DNA of 53,110 nt from Actinomycetota bacterium. Its GTDB lineage: Bacteria > Actinomycetota > Actinomycetes > S36-B12 > UBA5976. The translations under genes and the position numbers were made by a program. Below are positions 40,667 through 50,463 of this stretch, in pieces. The notes under the pieces were generated by a model. That model was given only the letters and a program-made list of their open reading frames with translations, did not search any database and was not told where the DNA came from. Position 1 is the first letter of the stretch. Every line of letters starts with the position of its first letter. The stretch is from NCBI GenBank assembly GCA_026393095.1, contig JAPLAV010000019.1, forward strand, positions 1 to 53,110, in the 5' to 3' direction.

Positions 40667-41402
40667 GAAGTCCTCCTGAATCTTTTTGATACGCATTCAA
40701 AGCTTCATTCAAAGTTCCATTAACAGCAAGTGATCCATCTTTCAAATACAAACCTCTTGTGCAAAATTCTTTTAAGTCTCTTTCTTTATGGGAAACCAAA
40801 AAGAGTGTTTTCCCTTGATTCAAAAGATCTTTCATCCTGATGTAACACTTTTCTTTAAAAGCTGCGTCACCAACAGCTAAAGCTTCGTCTACCAAAATTA
40901 TTGGTTCATCAATTGAGGTAACAATGGAAAATCCGAGTCTTACTTTCATTCCACTTGAGAAATGTCTAACCGGGGTATCGAGGAAATCTCCCACTTCAGC
41001 AAATTCAACAATGCTGTCAAATCTTTTCTTTAATTCACTTCTACTTACTCCATGAAGTCCAGCCACTAGTCCAATGTTGTCTCGAGCAGTTAGGTCACTT
41101 TTTAATCCACCAGTTAATTCAATTAGTGGTGCAACGCCACCATTTACTGTCACACTTCCCTCATCTGGAAGTAGCACTCCGGCAATTAAGCGAAGCAAAG
41201 TACTTTTTCCTTGGCCATTTGCGCCCATTAAGCCAACTGCTTCACCGGCATTTACTTGAAAGTTAATATTTCTTAATGCCCAGAATTCACCCTTAGGTGA
41301 AGTATTTTTTTGTTGCAACAACATTTCGCGAATAGAAAAGTTTCTTTTTCTGTTTCGTCTAAAACTTACACCGATATCTTTAACGTCAATTACGATGCTC
41401 AT
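40659..41402 (-). CDS. polysaccharide ABC exporter ATP-binding protein (Wzt/TagH-like)
   Basis: GLMGANGQGKSTLLRLIAGVLLPDEGSV, HFSSGMKVRLGFSI, ILVDEALAVGD. Confidence 0.93.
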   Translation of the reverse strand: MSIVIDVKDIGVSFRRNRKRNFSIREMLLQQKNTSPKGEFWALRNINFQVNAGEAVGLMGANGQGKSTLLRLIAGVLLPDEGSVTVNGGVAPLIELTGGLKSDLTARDNIGLVAGLHGVSRSELKKRFDSIVEFAEVGDFLDTPVRHFSSGMKVRLGFSIVTSIDEPIILVDEALAVGDAAFKEKCYIRMKDLLNQGKTLFLVSHKERDLKEFCTRGLYLKDGSLAVNGTLNEALNAYQKDSGGLHD

Positions 41403-41403
41403 T

Positions 41404-42162
41404 TTATACTTCCTTCAAAACTGAACGTTCAACTTTTTTGAAGAATATGACACCTGTTACAAAAATAATTAATGAAATAATAACTGAGAAAACTATTGGT
41501 GTGACAAGGTTTGGATCATTCCAAAATCCTGCTCGATACATTGAAATGATTCCTGTCATAGGATTTAGGTATGCAATAGTTTGAAATCTTTCAGGAATAT
41601 CTGAAACTCCATAAATTATGGGAGTTAAATAAAACATCATTCTTAACAGAATTCTTAAAATGTTTGTCGTATCTCTTGCTAGCACTGTTAATGGTGCCAG
41701 AATCAAACCAATTCCTGAAAGTAATAAGAATTGAATCACGAAAGCAAGTGGGATAAATAACAAGGCAGCAGAAACTTCAGCACTAGCAATTATTGAAATC
41801 ACAACTAAAATCGGTAGGGCTAAAACAAATTCAGTACCTTTAGCACCGATGCTCTTAATAACCCATAAATATCTAGGAATGGCAATGGATCTAACCATTT
41901 TGCTTTCCATTACTAAAGATCTAGCTGAATCAGTTACTGCGCCGTTAAACCAAGTCCAAGAAAGAATTCCAGTTAACAAAAACAAAATATAAGGTTGCTC
42001 ACCTATTGATTTTGCTCCAACGATGTATGAAAAAACAAACCAATAAATTGCAGACATTGCCAATGGGTCTAACAGAGTCCAGAAATAACCCAGCCAGGTT
42101 CCGGCATATCTAATTTGTAAATCTCGATAAACCAAAATGCGAAAGGCGCCAAACTTACCCAA
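41404..42162 (-). CDS. polysaccharide ABC exporter permease (Wzm/TagG-like)
   Basis: DLQIRYAGTWLGYFWTLLDPLAMSAIYWFVFSYI, six-TM ABC-2 pattern. Confidence 0.93.
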   Translation of the reverse strand: MGKFGAFRILVYRDLQIRYAGTWLGYFWTLLDPLAMSAIYWFVFSYIVGAKSIGEQPYILFLLTGILSWTWFNGAVTDSARSLVMESKMVRSIAIPRYLWVIKSIGAKGTEFVLALPILVVISIIASAEVSAALLFIPLAFVIQFLLLSGIGLILAPLTVLARDTTNILRILLRMMFYLTPIIYGVSDIPERFQTIAYLNPMTGIISMYRAGFWNDPNLVTPIVFSVIISLIIFVTGVIFFKKVERSVLKEV

Positions 42163-42213
42163 AGGGTTCGTTCTCCTCCACGCTCATCAGATGCGATCGC
42201 GTTGTCTACAAGG

Positions 42214-43194
42214 TTACAGGCGCTTGCTTCCTTTTAAGAAACCAACGCCCCAAGATAAATGCATTGTTGGAAGAACCAGCAGTAAATACAAGCGACTTAG
42301 TAGACCTATTTTGGAACCAATGGTTAAAAACGCTAAGAAGATAACTGTCAGATAAACAATTGGTGCAAGCCATCCAATTTGTAACCAACCAATTTCCAAG
42401 ATCTTAGAAAACAAAACCATAATAAATCCTGCAATTAATCCACTAACAGTTATTGGAGGTGCAAGATATCTCATTGAAACAGTTTCTGGATAAGTTTTTG
42501 TAACTTGTTTTCTCCATTGACCATATTCAAAATATTGCTTAGCTAATTGCAAAAGGTTTTTTCTAGGTCTGTATGAAACAACAAGATCGGGATTAAACCA
42601 AATCTTTCCACCTGTTTTTCTAATTCGATAATTCATTTCCCAATCTTGGGCTCTGATAAATGATTCATTAAAATATCCAACTCTTTCCAATGCAGATTTT
42701 CTAAATGTTCCTAGATAAACGGTGTCAACTTCACCAGATTTTCCACCAACATGAAATGGAGCATTTCCCACACCAAACTTAGAAGTCATAGCAGCTGCCA
42801 CACTTTTCTCAAAAGCATTTGTTCCTTCTGCTTTCATTAAGCCACCAACATTGTCAGCACCTGATTCAACAAGAGTTTTAACTGCATTTTTTATGTAGTT
42901 ACTGTCAACAATTGCATGTCCATCGAGTCTGACAATAATGTCAAAATTTGAATTTTTGATTGCGTTGTTTAAAGCAGCTGCAGTTCTGCCAGATGGATTT
43001 TCAACGAGTTTTATTCTCTGGTCTTTGGCTAAATCTTGGGCAATAATATTGGTCTGATCTTTGGATGGGCCTAGCGCCAAAATAATCTCTATTTGGCCAG
43101 AATAATTCTGATTCAATATTGCTTGAACAGATTGTTTTAGAAAACGTTCTTCATTTAAAACTGGGATGATCACAGAAACTGCTGGTTCTGACAT
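42214..43194 (-). CDS. family 2 glycosyltransferase with C-terminal TM segments
   Basis: VSVIIPVLNEERFLKQSVQAIL, VRLDGHAIVDSNY, RAQDWEMNYRIRKTGGKIW. Confidence 0.92.
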   Translation of the reverse strand: MSEPAVSVIIPVLNEERFLKQSVQAILNQNYSGQIEIILALGPSKDQTNIIAQDLAKDQRIKLVENPSGRTAAALNNAIKNSNFDIIVRLDGHAIVDSNYIKNAVKTLVESGADNVGGLMKAEGTNAFEKSVAAAMTSKFGVGNAPFHVGGKSGEVDTVYLGTFRKSALERVGYFNESFIRAQDWEMNYRIRKTGGKIWFNPDLVVSYRPRKNLLQLAKQYFEYGQWRKQVTKTYPETVSMRYLAPPITVSGLIAGFIMVLFSKILEIGWLQIGWLAPIVYLTVIFLAFLTIGSKIGLLSRLYLLLVLPTMHLSWGVGFLKGSKRL

Positions 43195-43279
43195 TAATTC
43201 ACCCACTTTTTCTATTCTTTAATGGCAACGCTAGTCGAATAAAGAGATAAATCCTTGAATAAATCATACGATTGTCCGT

Positions 43280-44329
43280 GTGGAGAAGAAAAATGGTTTA
43301 CCAAACGAATGGTTTAGAGACTCAAAGTCGACTAATCCAAAAGCACCTGGTGCTAAGCCTCGAAAATCAAAGAGTCTGAACAAAAGACAAATTGCCTGGG
43401 TATTTCTAGGAGCATTTTCTTACTGGTTCGTTTTCCTACTAATTATTGCTTTATTGCAATTAAACAAGTTACCTATTGAAAGAGTTGAATCAGAAATTCC
43501 TAAATCACCTGGTCAAACTTGGCTGCTAATTGGAAGTGATTCACGAGATGACATTGATAATCCTGTCTTAGAAGGTGCGCCATTAGGAAAATTTGAAGGT
43601 CAACGAAGTGACACAATTATTATTATGAGTGTTCCAAAGATTGGCACTCCCCTACAACTTACAAGTATTCCAAGAGATCTTGTGGTGACAATTCCAGCAC
43701 GTGGTGACACGGGTGAAAAGAAAAATAAAATTAACGCAGCTTATGCATTTGGTGGACCAAGTCTTTCACTAAATACTGTGGAAAAACTAGTAGGAGTCCA
43801 AATGGATAATTACGCTGAAATTGGGTTTGTCGGATTAGTAAATGTTGTAAATAGTTTTGGTGGCATAAAAGTTTGTCCAAGCCAGGATTTTTCTGATAAG
43901 AAATCTGGCTTAGAAATAAAAGAGGGTTGTCAAACAGTTGATGGTTTAACTGCTTTGGCATATTCGCGTATGCGTTATGCAGACCCAAAGGGTGATATTG
44001 GTAGAGGGGAAAGACAACAAGAAGTAGTCAAGCAAATCATGAAGAAGTCTTTATCTCCATTTACTTTGCTTAATCCATTAAGAGCTCCGCGCACAGTATC
44101 TGCTCTTGCAAATGCAGTGACTGTAAATAAAGGTGTTGGACCTCTTGATCTAGTTCCGCTAGCTATTGCTTTAAGAAGTGGAGGCATTGATTCTGCAACT
44201 TTACCAAATAAAGCTGGAGGAAATGTCGGAGATTTAGGTTCTACTAGAAAATTAACAAGTGATGCTGAAGAAGTGTTTAAAGCTTTGCAAGAAGGAACCA
44301 AAATTCCTTCCTTTGAGAGCAAGGAATAA
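43280..44329 (+). CDS. LytR-CpsA-Psr (LCP) family protein
   Basis: TWLLIGSDSRDD, RSDTIIIMSVPKIGTPLQLTSIPRDLVV, INAAYAFGGPSL; GTG start. Confidence 0.92.
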   Translation: MEKKNGLPNEWFRDSKSTNPKAPGAKPRKSKSLNKRQIAWVFLGAFSYWFVFLLIIALLQLNKLPIERVESEIPKSPGQTWLLIGSDSRDDIDNPVLEGAPLGKFEGQRSDTIIIMSVPKIGTPLQLTSIPRDLVVTIPARGDTGEKKNKINAAYAFGGPSLSLNTVEKLVGVQMDNYAEIGFVGLVNVVNSFGGIKVCPSQDFSDKKSGLEIKEGCQTVDGLTALAYSRMRYADPKGDIGRGERQQEVVKQIMKKSLSPFTLLNPLRAPRTVSALANAVTVNKGVGPLDLVPLAIALRSGGIDSATLPNKAGGNVGDLGSTRKLTSDAEEVFKALQEGTKIPSFESKE

Positions 44330-45307
44330 TTACTCGGTAATTCTGCCTGTTAAGTAATCAGCAGCATGGTGAGCTCTTTCTAATAAATCACTTAAATTAT
44401 TGCCACTGATATTCACATGCCCTACTTTTCGTCCTTCTTTAACTTCTTTGCCATAAAGATGTATTCGTAAATCAGGATCGTGTGCCATGCAATGTAAGAA
44501 AGGTTTATACATATCTAGATATTGACCACCCAAAACATTAACCATGACAGTTATAGGGGCTAATAATTTTGGACTTCCTAGCGGCAAATTAAGTATTGCT
44601 CGTAAATGGTTTTCAAACTGCGAAGTTGTTGCACCATCAATAGTCCAAAGGCCTGAGTTTGTTAGACCTAGCTTTATCTGAATAATCAAGAATTTATTGT
44701 TTCCTAAGTCAAAGAAATCAACTGTGAATACACCATGAATATCAAATAGTTCTGAAATCTTTAGAGTTATTAACTGAAGCTCACTTGCGTGCGCATCACT
44801 CAAATTCGGAGCCGGTGCAATTACTTCATCCAGGATCTCATTTATTTTTTTAATTTGACCAACTGAATAAACAACAGTTTGTCCATGTTCAGATCTTGCT
44901 GCTTGAACTGATAACAGTCTTTCAAAATTAGCAACATTGTCTTGGAAGGGCAGGTTTGCATCTATTAATGTTTTCTTAACAAAATCAGAATTTTCTAAAT
45001 GCTCAATTGCTGAAATTTGTGGTCTAAATACTTGCCCCTCTTTTTCTAGTCTTTTTAAGTTTTCATATGGAAATTCATGCAAATCAAATGTAATTACATC
45101 TGTATCTAATGCAAATACTGATAAATCTGAAAAATTGTTTATATCTCCAACAGTGACATTATTTGCAATCAAGGCAGCACTCTCGTCTGCACTTTTGCTT
45201 AGTAATTTAATTTCAATATTTAGTCTTGTGGCAGCTTCGATTAACATTCGAGCCATTTGCCCTGCGCCAAGAATTCCTACCGTTGGAAAATGTGAGCGAC
45301 TGGTCAT
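44330..45307 (-). CDS. purK: PurK homologue (N5-carboxyaminoimidazole ribonucleotide synthase) lacking the ATP-grasp core; probable pseudoenzyme or decaying gene
   Basis: N-terminus VGILGAGQMARMLIEAA and C-terminus TSQFENHLRAILNLPLGSPKLLAPITVMVNVLGG...HLYGKEVKEGRKVGHVNI are PurK-like. No VLKTRRGGYDGKG segment; the usual NELAxRxHNSGHWT is IIQIKLGLTNSGLWT. Confidence 0.85.
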   Translation of the reverse strand: MTSRSHFPTVGILGAGQMARMLIEAATRLNIEIKLLSKSADESAALIANNVTVGDINNFSDLSVFALDTDVITFDLHEFPYENLKRLEKEGQVFRPQISAIEHLENSDFVKKTLIDANLPFQDNVANFERLLSVQAARSEHGQTVVYSVGQIKKINEILDEVIAPAPNLSDAHASELQLITLKISELFDIHGVFTVDFFDLGNNKFLIIQIKLGLTNSGLWTIDGATTSQFENHLRAILNLPLGSPKLLAPITVMVNVLGGQYLDMYKPFLHCMAHDPDLRIHLYGKEVKEGRKVGHVNISGNNLSDLLERAHHAADYLTGRITE

Positions 45308-45316
45308 GAAAAAATA

Positions 45317-46207
45317 TTAACTAATTAAATGAATATCGGCAGAACTTAGAGTTCTAGTTCCATCATCTGTCTTCACAAAAAGTTCGCCAGTTTGTGAAAT
45401 ATCTGCTACTTGAGCATTTATTACTTCCCCGCCTGGCAATTGGGCTGTAATTTTTTTATTTAAAGTTATGCAATTTGTTTTGTACTCTCTGACCAATGAA
45501 GGTGTTGGCCAAGTAGTTGCGTTATTTTCCTCAAGCCATCTAGCACTTAATTCTGTTAGAAAAGCTGCTATCACAGATTCTTTTGTCATAGATGACTGCA
45601 ATATTTGCTTTAACGAAGAGGCATTACTTACAGGTAATTCTTCTTTTTCTTGATCAAAATTTATTCCAACCCCGGCAATAACATATTCATTTGTTCTTTC
45701 TACCAAAATTCCTGCAAATTTAAATTCTTGACTGTTTTCAACTAAAACTAAATCGTTTGGCCACTTAATTTTTATATCTTTTCTTGTCTCTGCCTCAAGT
45801 GCTTTATGTAAAGCTAATCCTACTAATAGTGGGATCCAACCTAAATTCTTTTCACTATTTGGTTTTAGCACAATTGAAATAAATATTGATGAGTTTTTAG
45901 GAGCTTCCCAACTTCTATTTTGTCTGCCTCTGCCATTTGTTTGGAAATTTGCTAATACAAAAGTTCCTTCTTCAATATTGCTAGCGACTAATTCACGTGC
46001 AATATCGTTGGTCGATTTAACTTCATCTTTGATAACGGCGTTTTGCCATAAGCACTGGCGAAGAAGCAGTTCCTGCTCCAATAATTGAGCATCAAGAGGC
46101 GCTCGATTCTTGAAAATTTCGGTCACACTGTTACCGTACGACAAGAGCCTTTTTCTTAGAGAGGACCACGTGGGTAAAAAGTCGAGTGACGGTGCAACTC
46201 CTCGCAC
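45317..46207 (-). CDS. birA: biotin--[acetyl-CoA-carboxylase] ligase
   Basis: [49 protein letters not shown]. The true start may be downstream of 46207 because the ORF overlaps accD. Confidence 0.9.
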   Translation of the reverse strand: MRGVAPSLDFLPTWSSLRKRLLSYGNSVTEIFKNRAPLDAQLLEQELLLRQCLWQNAVIKDEVKSTNDIARELVASNIEEGTFVLANFQTNGRGRQNRSWEAPKNSSIFISIVLKPNSEKNLGWIPLLVGLALHKALEAETRKDIKIKWPNDLVLVENSQEFKFAGILVERTNEYVIAGVGINFDQEKEELPVSNASSLKQILQSSMTKESVIAAFLTELSARWLEENNATTWPTPSLVREYKTNCITLNKKITAQLPGGEVINAQVADISQTGELFVKTDDGTRTLSSADIHLIS

Positions 46208-47759
46208 TACCGCGTCAAAATTAGCTCACCTTGCTGAAGTTAAAAAAGAAATCCATGTTGACCAAGCCAATGCTGCTTTGGAAAAACAACATGCCAAAGG
46301 CAAACAAAGTGCCCGGGAGAGATTAGCTTCCCTACTTGATCCTGAATCATTTCAAGAAATAGATGAACTTGTAAGACATCAAAAAAATAATTTTGGAATG
46401 GATAAAAACCGTCCTGCGGGAGATGGTGTCATTACTGGTTTTGCAACTATTGACGGTCGACCTGTTTATGTTTACTCGCAAGACTTCACAGCCATGGGTG
46501 GATCTTTAGGTGAAGCAATGGGTGGAAAAATTGTTAAGTTGATGGATTTGGCAATTAAATCTGGTGCACCAATTATTGGTATTAATGATTCAGGTGGAGC
46601 AAGAATTCAAGAAGGTGTTGCATCACTTGCAATGTATGGAGAAATCTTTTTAAGAAATACCAGAGCATCAGGTGTTATTCCACAAATTTCCATCATCATG
46701 GGACCTTGTGCTGGAGGGGCTGTTTATTCACCAGCCTTAACTGATTTTGTTGTCATGGTTGATAAAACCTCACACATGTTTATTACCGGTCCAGATGTGA
46801 TTAAAACAGTAACTGGCGAAGAAGTTTCTTTTGAAGATTTAGGTGGAGCAAGAGCTCATGCCACAAAATCAGGTGTAGCTCACTACATGGCAAGTGATGA
46901 AGATGATGCTTTGGATTATGTAAGAACACTTCTTAGTTTCTTACCTTCTAATAATGCTGAACCTTCACAACATTTTGAATCAAAAGTTGATTTACAAATC
47001 AACCAACACGATTTGGAAATGGATATCTTGGTTCCAGATTCACCAAACCAACCTTATGACATGCACGTGTTAGTTAAACATGTTTTAGATGATGATGAAT
47101 TTTTTGAAATACATGGCGGTTGGGCACCAAACATTATGGTTGGCTTTGGTCGCATTGAAGGACAAAGTGTGGGAATTGTGGCAAATCAGCCAATGCAATT
47201 TGCAGGAACTTTAGATATTGAAGCATCAGAAAAAGCCGCTCGCTTTGTTCGAACTTGTGATGCTTTTAATATTCCAATTATTACCTTCGTTGATGTTCCA
47301 GGATTCTTACCTGGAGTTGACCAAGAATACGGTGGAATTATTAGACGCGGTGCCAAATTAATTTATGCCTATGCTGAAGCAACGGTTCCTTTAATAACAG
47401 TTATTACCAGAAAAGCTTATGGTGGTGCATACATTGTTATGGGCTCAAAGCATTTAGGTGCAGATTTAAATCTTGCATGGCCAACTGCTCAAGTTGCGGT
47501 AATGGGTGCACAAGGTGCGGTAAATATTCTCTTTAGAAAAGAAATCACTGGAGCAAAAGATCCAGTAAGTGAGCGTGCTGACAAAATTAGTGAATACGAA
47601 GAAGCCTTTGATAATCCATACGTTGCAGCAGAACGTGGTTGGATTGATGCAGTGATCGCACCAAGTGAAACCAGAATCAGAATTATTCGAGGACTTCGCC
47701 AACTAATTACTAAACGTGAATCAATGCCTCCTAAGAAGCATGGAAATATCCCACTGTGA
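46170..47759 (+). CDS. accD: acyl-CoA carboxylase beta subunit (propionyl/acetyl-CoA)
   Basis: [58 protein letters not shown]-type carboxyltransferase. GTG at 46170 preceded by GAGAGG. Confidence 0.95.
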   Translation: MGKKSSDGATPRTTASKLAHLAEVKKEIHVDQANAALEKQHAKGKQSARERLASLLDPESFQEIDELVRHQKNNFGMDKNRPAGDGVITGFATIDGRPVYVYSQDFTAMGGSLGEAMGGKIVKLMDLAIKSGAPIIGINDSGGARIQEGVASLAMYGEIFLRNTRASGVIPQISIIMGPCAGGAVYSPALTDFVVMVDKTSHMFITGPDVIKTVTGEEVSFEDLGGARAHATKSGVAHYMASDEDDALDYVRTLLSFLPSNNAEPSQHFESKVDLQINQHDLEMDILVPDSPNQPYDMHVLVKHVLDDDEFFEIHGGWAPNIMVGFGRIEGQSVGIVANQPMQFAGTLDIEASEKAARFVRTCDAFNIPIITFVDVPGFLPGVDQEYGGIIRRGAKLIYAYAEATVPLITVITRKAYGGAYIVMGSKHLGADLNLAWPTAQVAVMGAQGAVNILFRKEITGAKDPVSERADKISEYEEAFDNPYVAAERGWIDAVIAPSETRIRIIRGLRQLITKRESMPPKKHGNIPL

Positions 47760-47971
47760 CCAAGCCACTTGAATTTCAAATAATTAGAGGAAATCCAACA
47801 GCAGATGAAATTGCTGCCATCCATGTAGCACTGCAGGTTGCCAAGAATTCTTCAGAAGAATTAGGAAAGCAAAAGAAAAGAATTAGTAACTGGAATAGTC
47901 CTCAATTTAGATTCAGAAACACACCACAACTAAACAGTGGTTGGCAATATTCATACCTTCCAGGAGCATGA
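47756..47971 (+). CDS. accE: acyl-CoA carboxylase epsilon subunit
   Basis: [18 protein letters not shown] and C-terminal W-rich tail; 4-nt overlap with accD. Confidence 0.85.
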   Translation: MTKPLEFQIIRGNPTADEIAAIHVALQVAKNSSEELGKQKKRISNWNSPQFRFRNTPQLNSGWQYSYLPGA

Positions 47972-48585
47972 GCTTTCCGGTAATCCTGGCTTCTGCCTCC
48001 CCTGCCAGATTGATGCTTCTTCGAAGCCAAAATATTCAACCTATTGTTATTGCCTCTGAAATTAATGAAAAAGAAATAGAAGAACAATACAAAGATTCCT
48101 CCACTGAAATTGTTGTTAAAGAACTTTCTATTGCTAAAGCAAATTATGTTTTAACAAACAATGTTTCTCTCAACTCTGGAATTCTGATTGCAGCAGACTC
48201 AATGCTTGAATTTGAATCTCAAAGTTTAGGTAAACCTCTTAATGCAGAAAATGCCATTGCCAGATGGCAAAAAATGCGTGGAAAATCCGGAATTTTGCAC
48301 ACTGGTCACACGGTAATTCGCTTAGATAATAAACAAACAATTACAAGAGTTGTGTCAACTAAAGTTGAATTTGCAAATGTTGATGATAAAGAAATTATTG
48401 ATTATGTTGCAACAAAAGAACCATTAAATGTTGCTGGTGCTTTCACAATCGATTCTTTAGGCGCTGCATTTGTAAAAGAGGTCCAGGGTGATCACAGTAA
48501 TGTAATCGGCTTATCTTTACCGGCACTTAGAGAAATTGTTCGTGAACTTGGACTCTCATGGACTTCTTTGTGGGAAATGGCATAA
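47968..48585 (+). CDS. maf: Maf-like nucleotide pyrophosphatase
   Basis: VILASASPARLMLLRSQ, IAADSMLEFESQSLGKP, VAGAFTIDSLGAAFVKEVQGDHSNVIGLSLP. Confidence 0.93.
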   Translation: MSFPVILASASPARLMLLRSQNIQPIVIASEINEKEIEEQYKDSSTEIVVKELSIAKANYVLTNNVSLNSGILIAADSMLEFESQSLGKPLNAENAIARWQKMRGKSGILHTGHTVIRLDNKQTITRVVSTKVEFANVDDKEIIDYVATKEPLNVAGAFTIDSLGAAFVKEVQGDHSNVIGLSLPALREIVRELGLSWTSLWEMA

Positions 48586-48596
48586 AGTAATAAATC

Positions 48597-50381
48597 ATGG
48601 CTAAATCTGGCTCACAAAAACTTTCAATTACAAAAATACTTATTGCCAATCGTGGTGAAATTGCTGTTCGTATAGCAAGAGCTTGTAAAGATTCTGGTAT
48701 TTCAAGTGTGGCTATTTATGCAGATCCTGATAGAGATGCACTCCATGTATTGCATGCTGATGAAGCATATTCTTTAAATGGAACAATTGCTTCAGAAACT
48801 TATCTTTCAATTCCAAAAATCTTAGAAATTGCTAAACGCTCAGGAGCTGATGCAATTCATCCAGGTTATGGTTTTCTTTCTGAGAACGCAGATTTTGCAC
48901 AAAGTGTTATTGATGCAGGATTAATTTGGATTGGTCCACCACCTGCAGCGATTAAATCTTTAGGTGACAAAGTCCAAGCACGCCACATCGCAGCAAAAGT
49001 TGGTGCACCTTTGGTTCCAGGAACAAAAGATCCAGTCAATGATGCAAGTGAAGTTGTGGACTTTGCAAATAAATACGGTTTACCAATTGCCATCAAAGCA
49101 GCATTTGGTGGTGGTGGTCGAGGATTAAAAGTAGCCCGTAACCAAGAAGAAATAGTAGAACTTTATGAATCTGCTGTTAGAGAAGCAACTGCTGCTTTTG
49201 GTCGTGGTGAATGTTTTGTTGAAAGATATCTAGATCGTCCTCGACATGTGGAAACACAATGTCTAGCTGACAAATTTGGCAATGTGGTGGTGGTTTCAAC
49301 TAGAGATTGTTCATTACAACGTCGACACCAAAAACTTGTAGAAGAAGCTCCTGCTCCATTTTTAACAGATGATCAAAGAAGACAACTTTATGATTCATCA
49401 AAAGCAATTTTAAAAGAAGCAAACTATGAAGGTGCTGGAACTTGTGAATTCCTTATTGGCCAAGACGGAACAATTTCGTTTCTAGAAGTAAATACTCGAC
49501 TTCAAGTTGAACATCCGGTGAGCGAAGAAGTAACTGGAATTGATTTAGTGCGTGAACAAATCCGTATCGCAAGTGGTGAAAAACTTGGTTACCACGATCC
49601 AATTATTAGTGGACACAGTATTGAATTTCGCATTAACGGTGAAGATCCTGGTCGAAACTTTCTTCCTGCTCCAGGTCAACTAAAAGTTTGGAAAGAACCA
49701 AGTGGAACAGGTGTCAGAGTTGACGCTGGCTTTAAACAAGGAGATGTAATCGGTGGAAACTTTGATTCTCTTCTTGCAAAACTAATTGTCACCGGTGCTA
49801 CTAGAAAAGAAGCAATCGAAAGAGCAAAAAGAGCGTTGAGTGAATTTGAGGCCGAAGGAATTGCTACAGCACTTCCTTTTCATAGAGCAGTGTTAAACGA
49901 TGTAGCTTTTGCTCCAGTTGATGAATTACAAAAATTTAGTATTTACACAAGTTGGATTGAAAATGAATTCAAGAATGAAATTCCTCAATATAAAGATTCT
50001 TCAACTTCCACTTCTGAAGAAGAAAGATCATCATTAGTTCTTGAACTAAATGGAAAGCGAATTGAAATCTCCATGCCAAATGGTTTAACTTCTGGTGGAG
50101 TTAAACAAAAGAAACCTCCAGTGGCAAGACACCAAAGAACAACTTTGGGTGCTCTTGAATCTGATGCTGTTCAAAGTCCTATGCAGGGAACTGTTGTAAA
50201 GATTGCGGTTAAGAATGGTCAATCTGTAACTGAGGGTGAACTGCTATTTGTAATTGAAGCCATGAAAATGGAGCAGCCGATTTCTGCTCACAAAGCAGGG
50301 GTTGTTGGCGAACTTTCTGTTGAAGTTGGTGCATCTGTTGCTAACGGTGCAGTATTGCTAGAAATTAGAGATCCTTCCTAA
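48597..50381 (+). CDS. accA: acetyl/propionyl-CoA carboxylase alpha subunit (biotin carboxylase + BCCP)
   Basis: [51 protein letters not shown], biotinylation motif [11 protein letters not shown]. Confidence 0.97.
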   Translation: MAKSGSQKLSITKILIANRGEIAVRIARACKDSGISSVAIYADPDRDALHVLHADEAYSLNGTIASETYLSIPKILEIAKRSGADAIHPGYGFLSENADFAQSVIDAGLIWIGPPPAAIKSLGDKVQARHIAAKVGAPLVPGTKDPVNDASEVVDFANKYGLPIAIKAAFGGGGRGLKVARNQEEIVELYESAVREATAAFGRGECFVERYLDRPRHVETQCLADKFGNVVVVSTRDCSLQRRHQKLVEEAPAPFLTDDQRRQLYDSSKAILKEANYEGAGTCEFLIGQDGTISFLEVNTRLQVEHPVSEEVTGIDLVREQIRIASGEKLGYHDPIISGHSIEFRINGEDPGRNFLPAPGQLKVWKEPSGTGVRVDAGFKQGDVIGGNFDSLLAKLIVTGATRKEAIERAKRALSEFEAEGIATALPFHRAVLNDVAFAPVDELQKFSIYTSWIENEFKNEIPQYKDSSTSTSEEERSSLVLELNGKRIEISMPNGLTSGGVKQKKPPVARHQRTTLGALESDAVQSPMQGTVVKIAVKNGQSVTEGELLFVIEAMKMEQPISAHKAGVVGELSVEVGASVANGAVLLEIRDPS

Positions 50382-50391
50382 ACAATTCCTG

Positions 50392-50405
50392 TGTGACATT
50401 TCACA
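50392..50405. promoter_or_regulatory. TGTGA-N4-TCACA palindrome upstream of sdh-like operon
   Basis: TGTGACATTTCACA in the 82-nt accA-sdh spacer. Confidence 0.3.
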
Positions 50406-50463
50406 TCAGATTGAACAACTTTTGACTATGCGTCACCACCCACTCCAGCACTAAACTCGAGCC

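Noticed and set aside
43778-43786. Single DnaA-box-like TGTGGAAAA within the second LCP gene
   Set aside because: Isolated match inside coding sequence, consistent with chance frequency.
47466-47824. Minus-strand ORFs (78 and 111 aa) antisense to accD
   Set aside because: Shadow frames opposite the conserved carboxyltransferase; no independent start context or domain.
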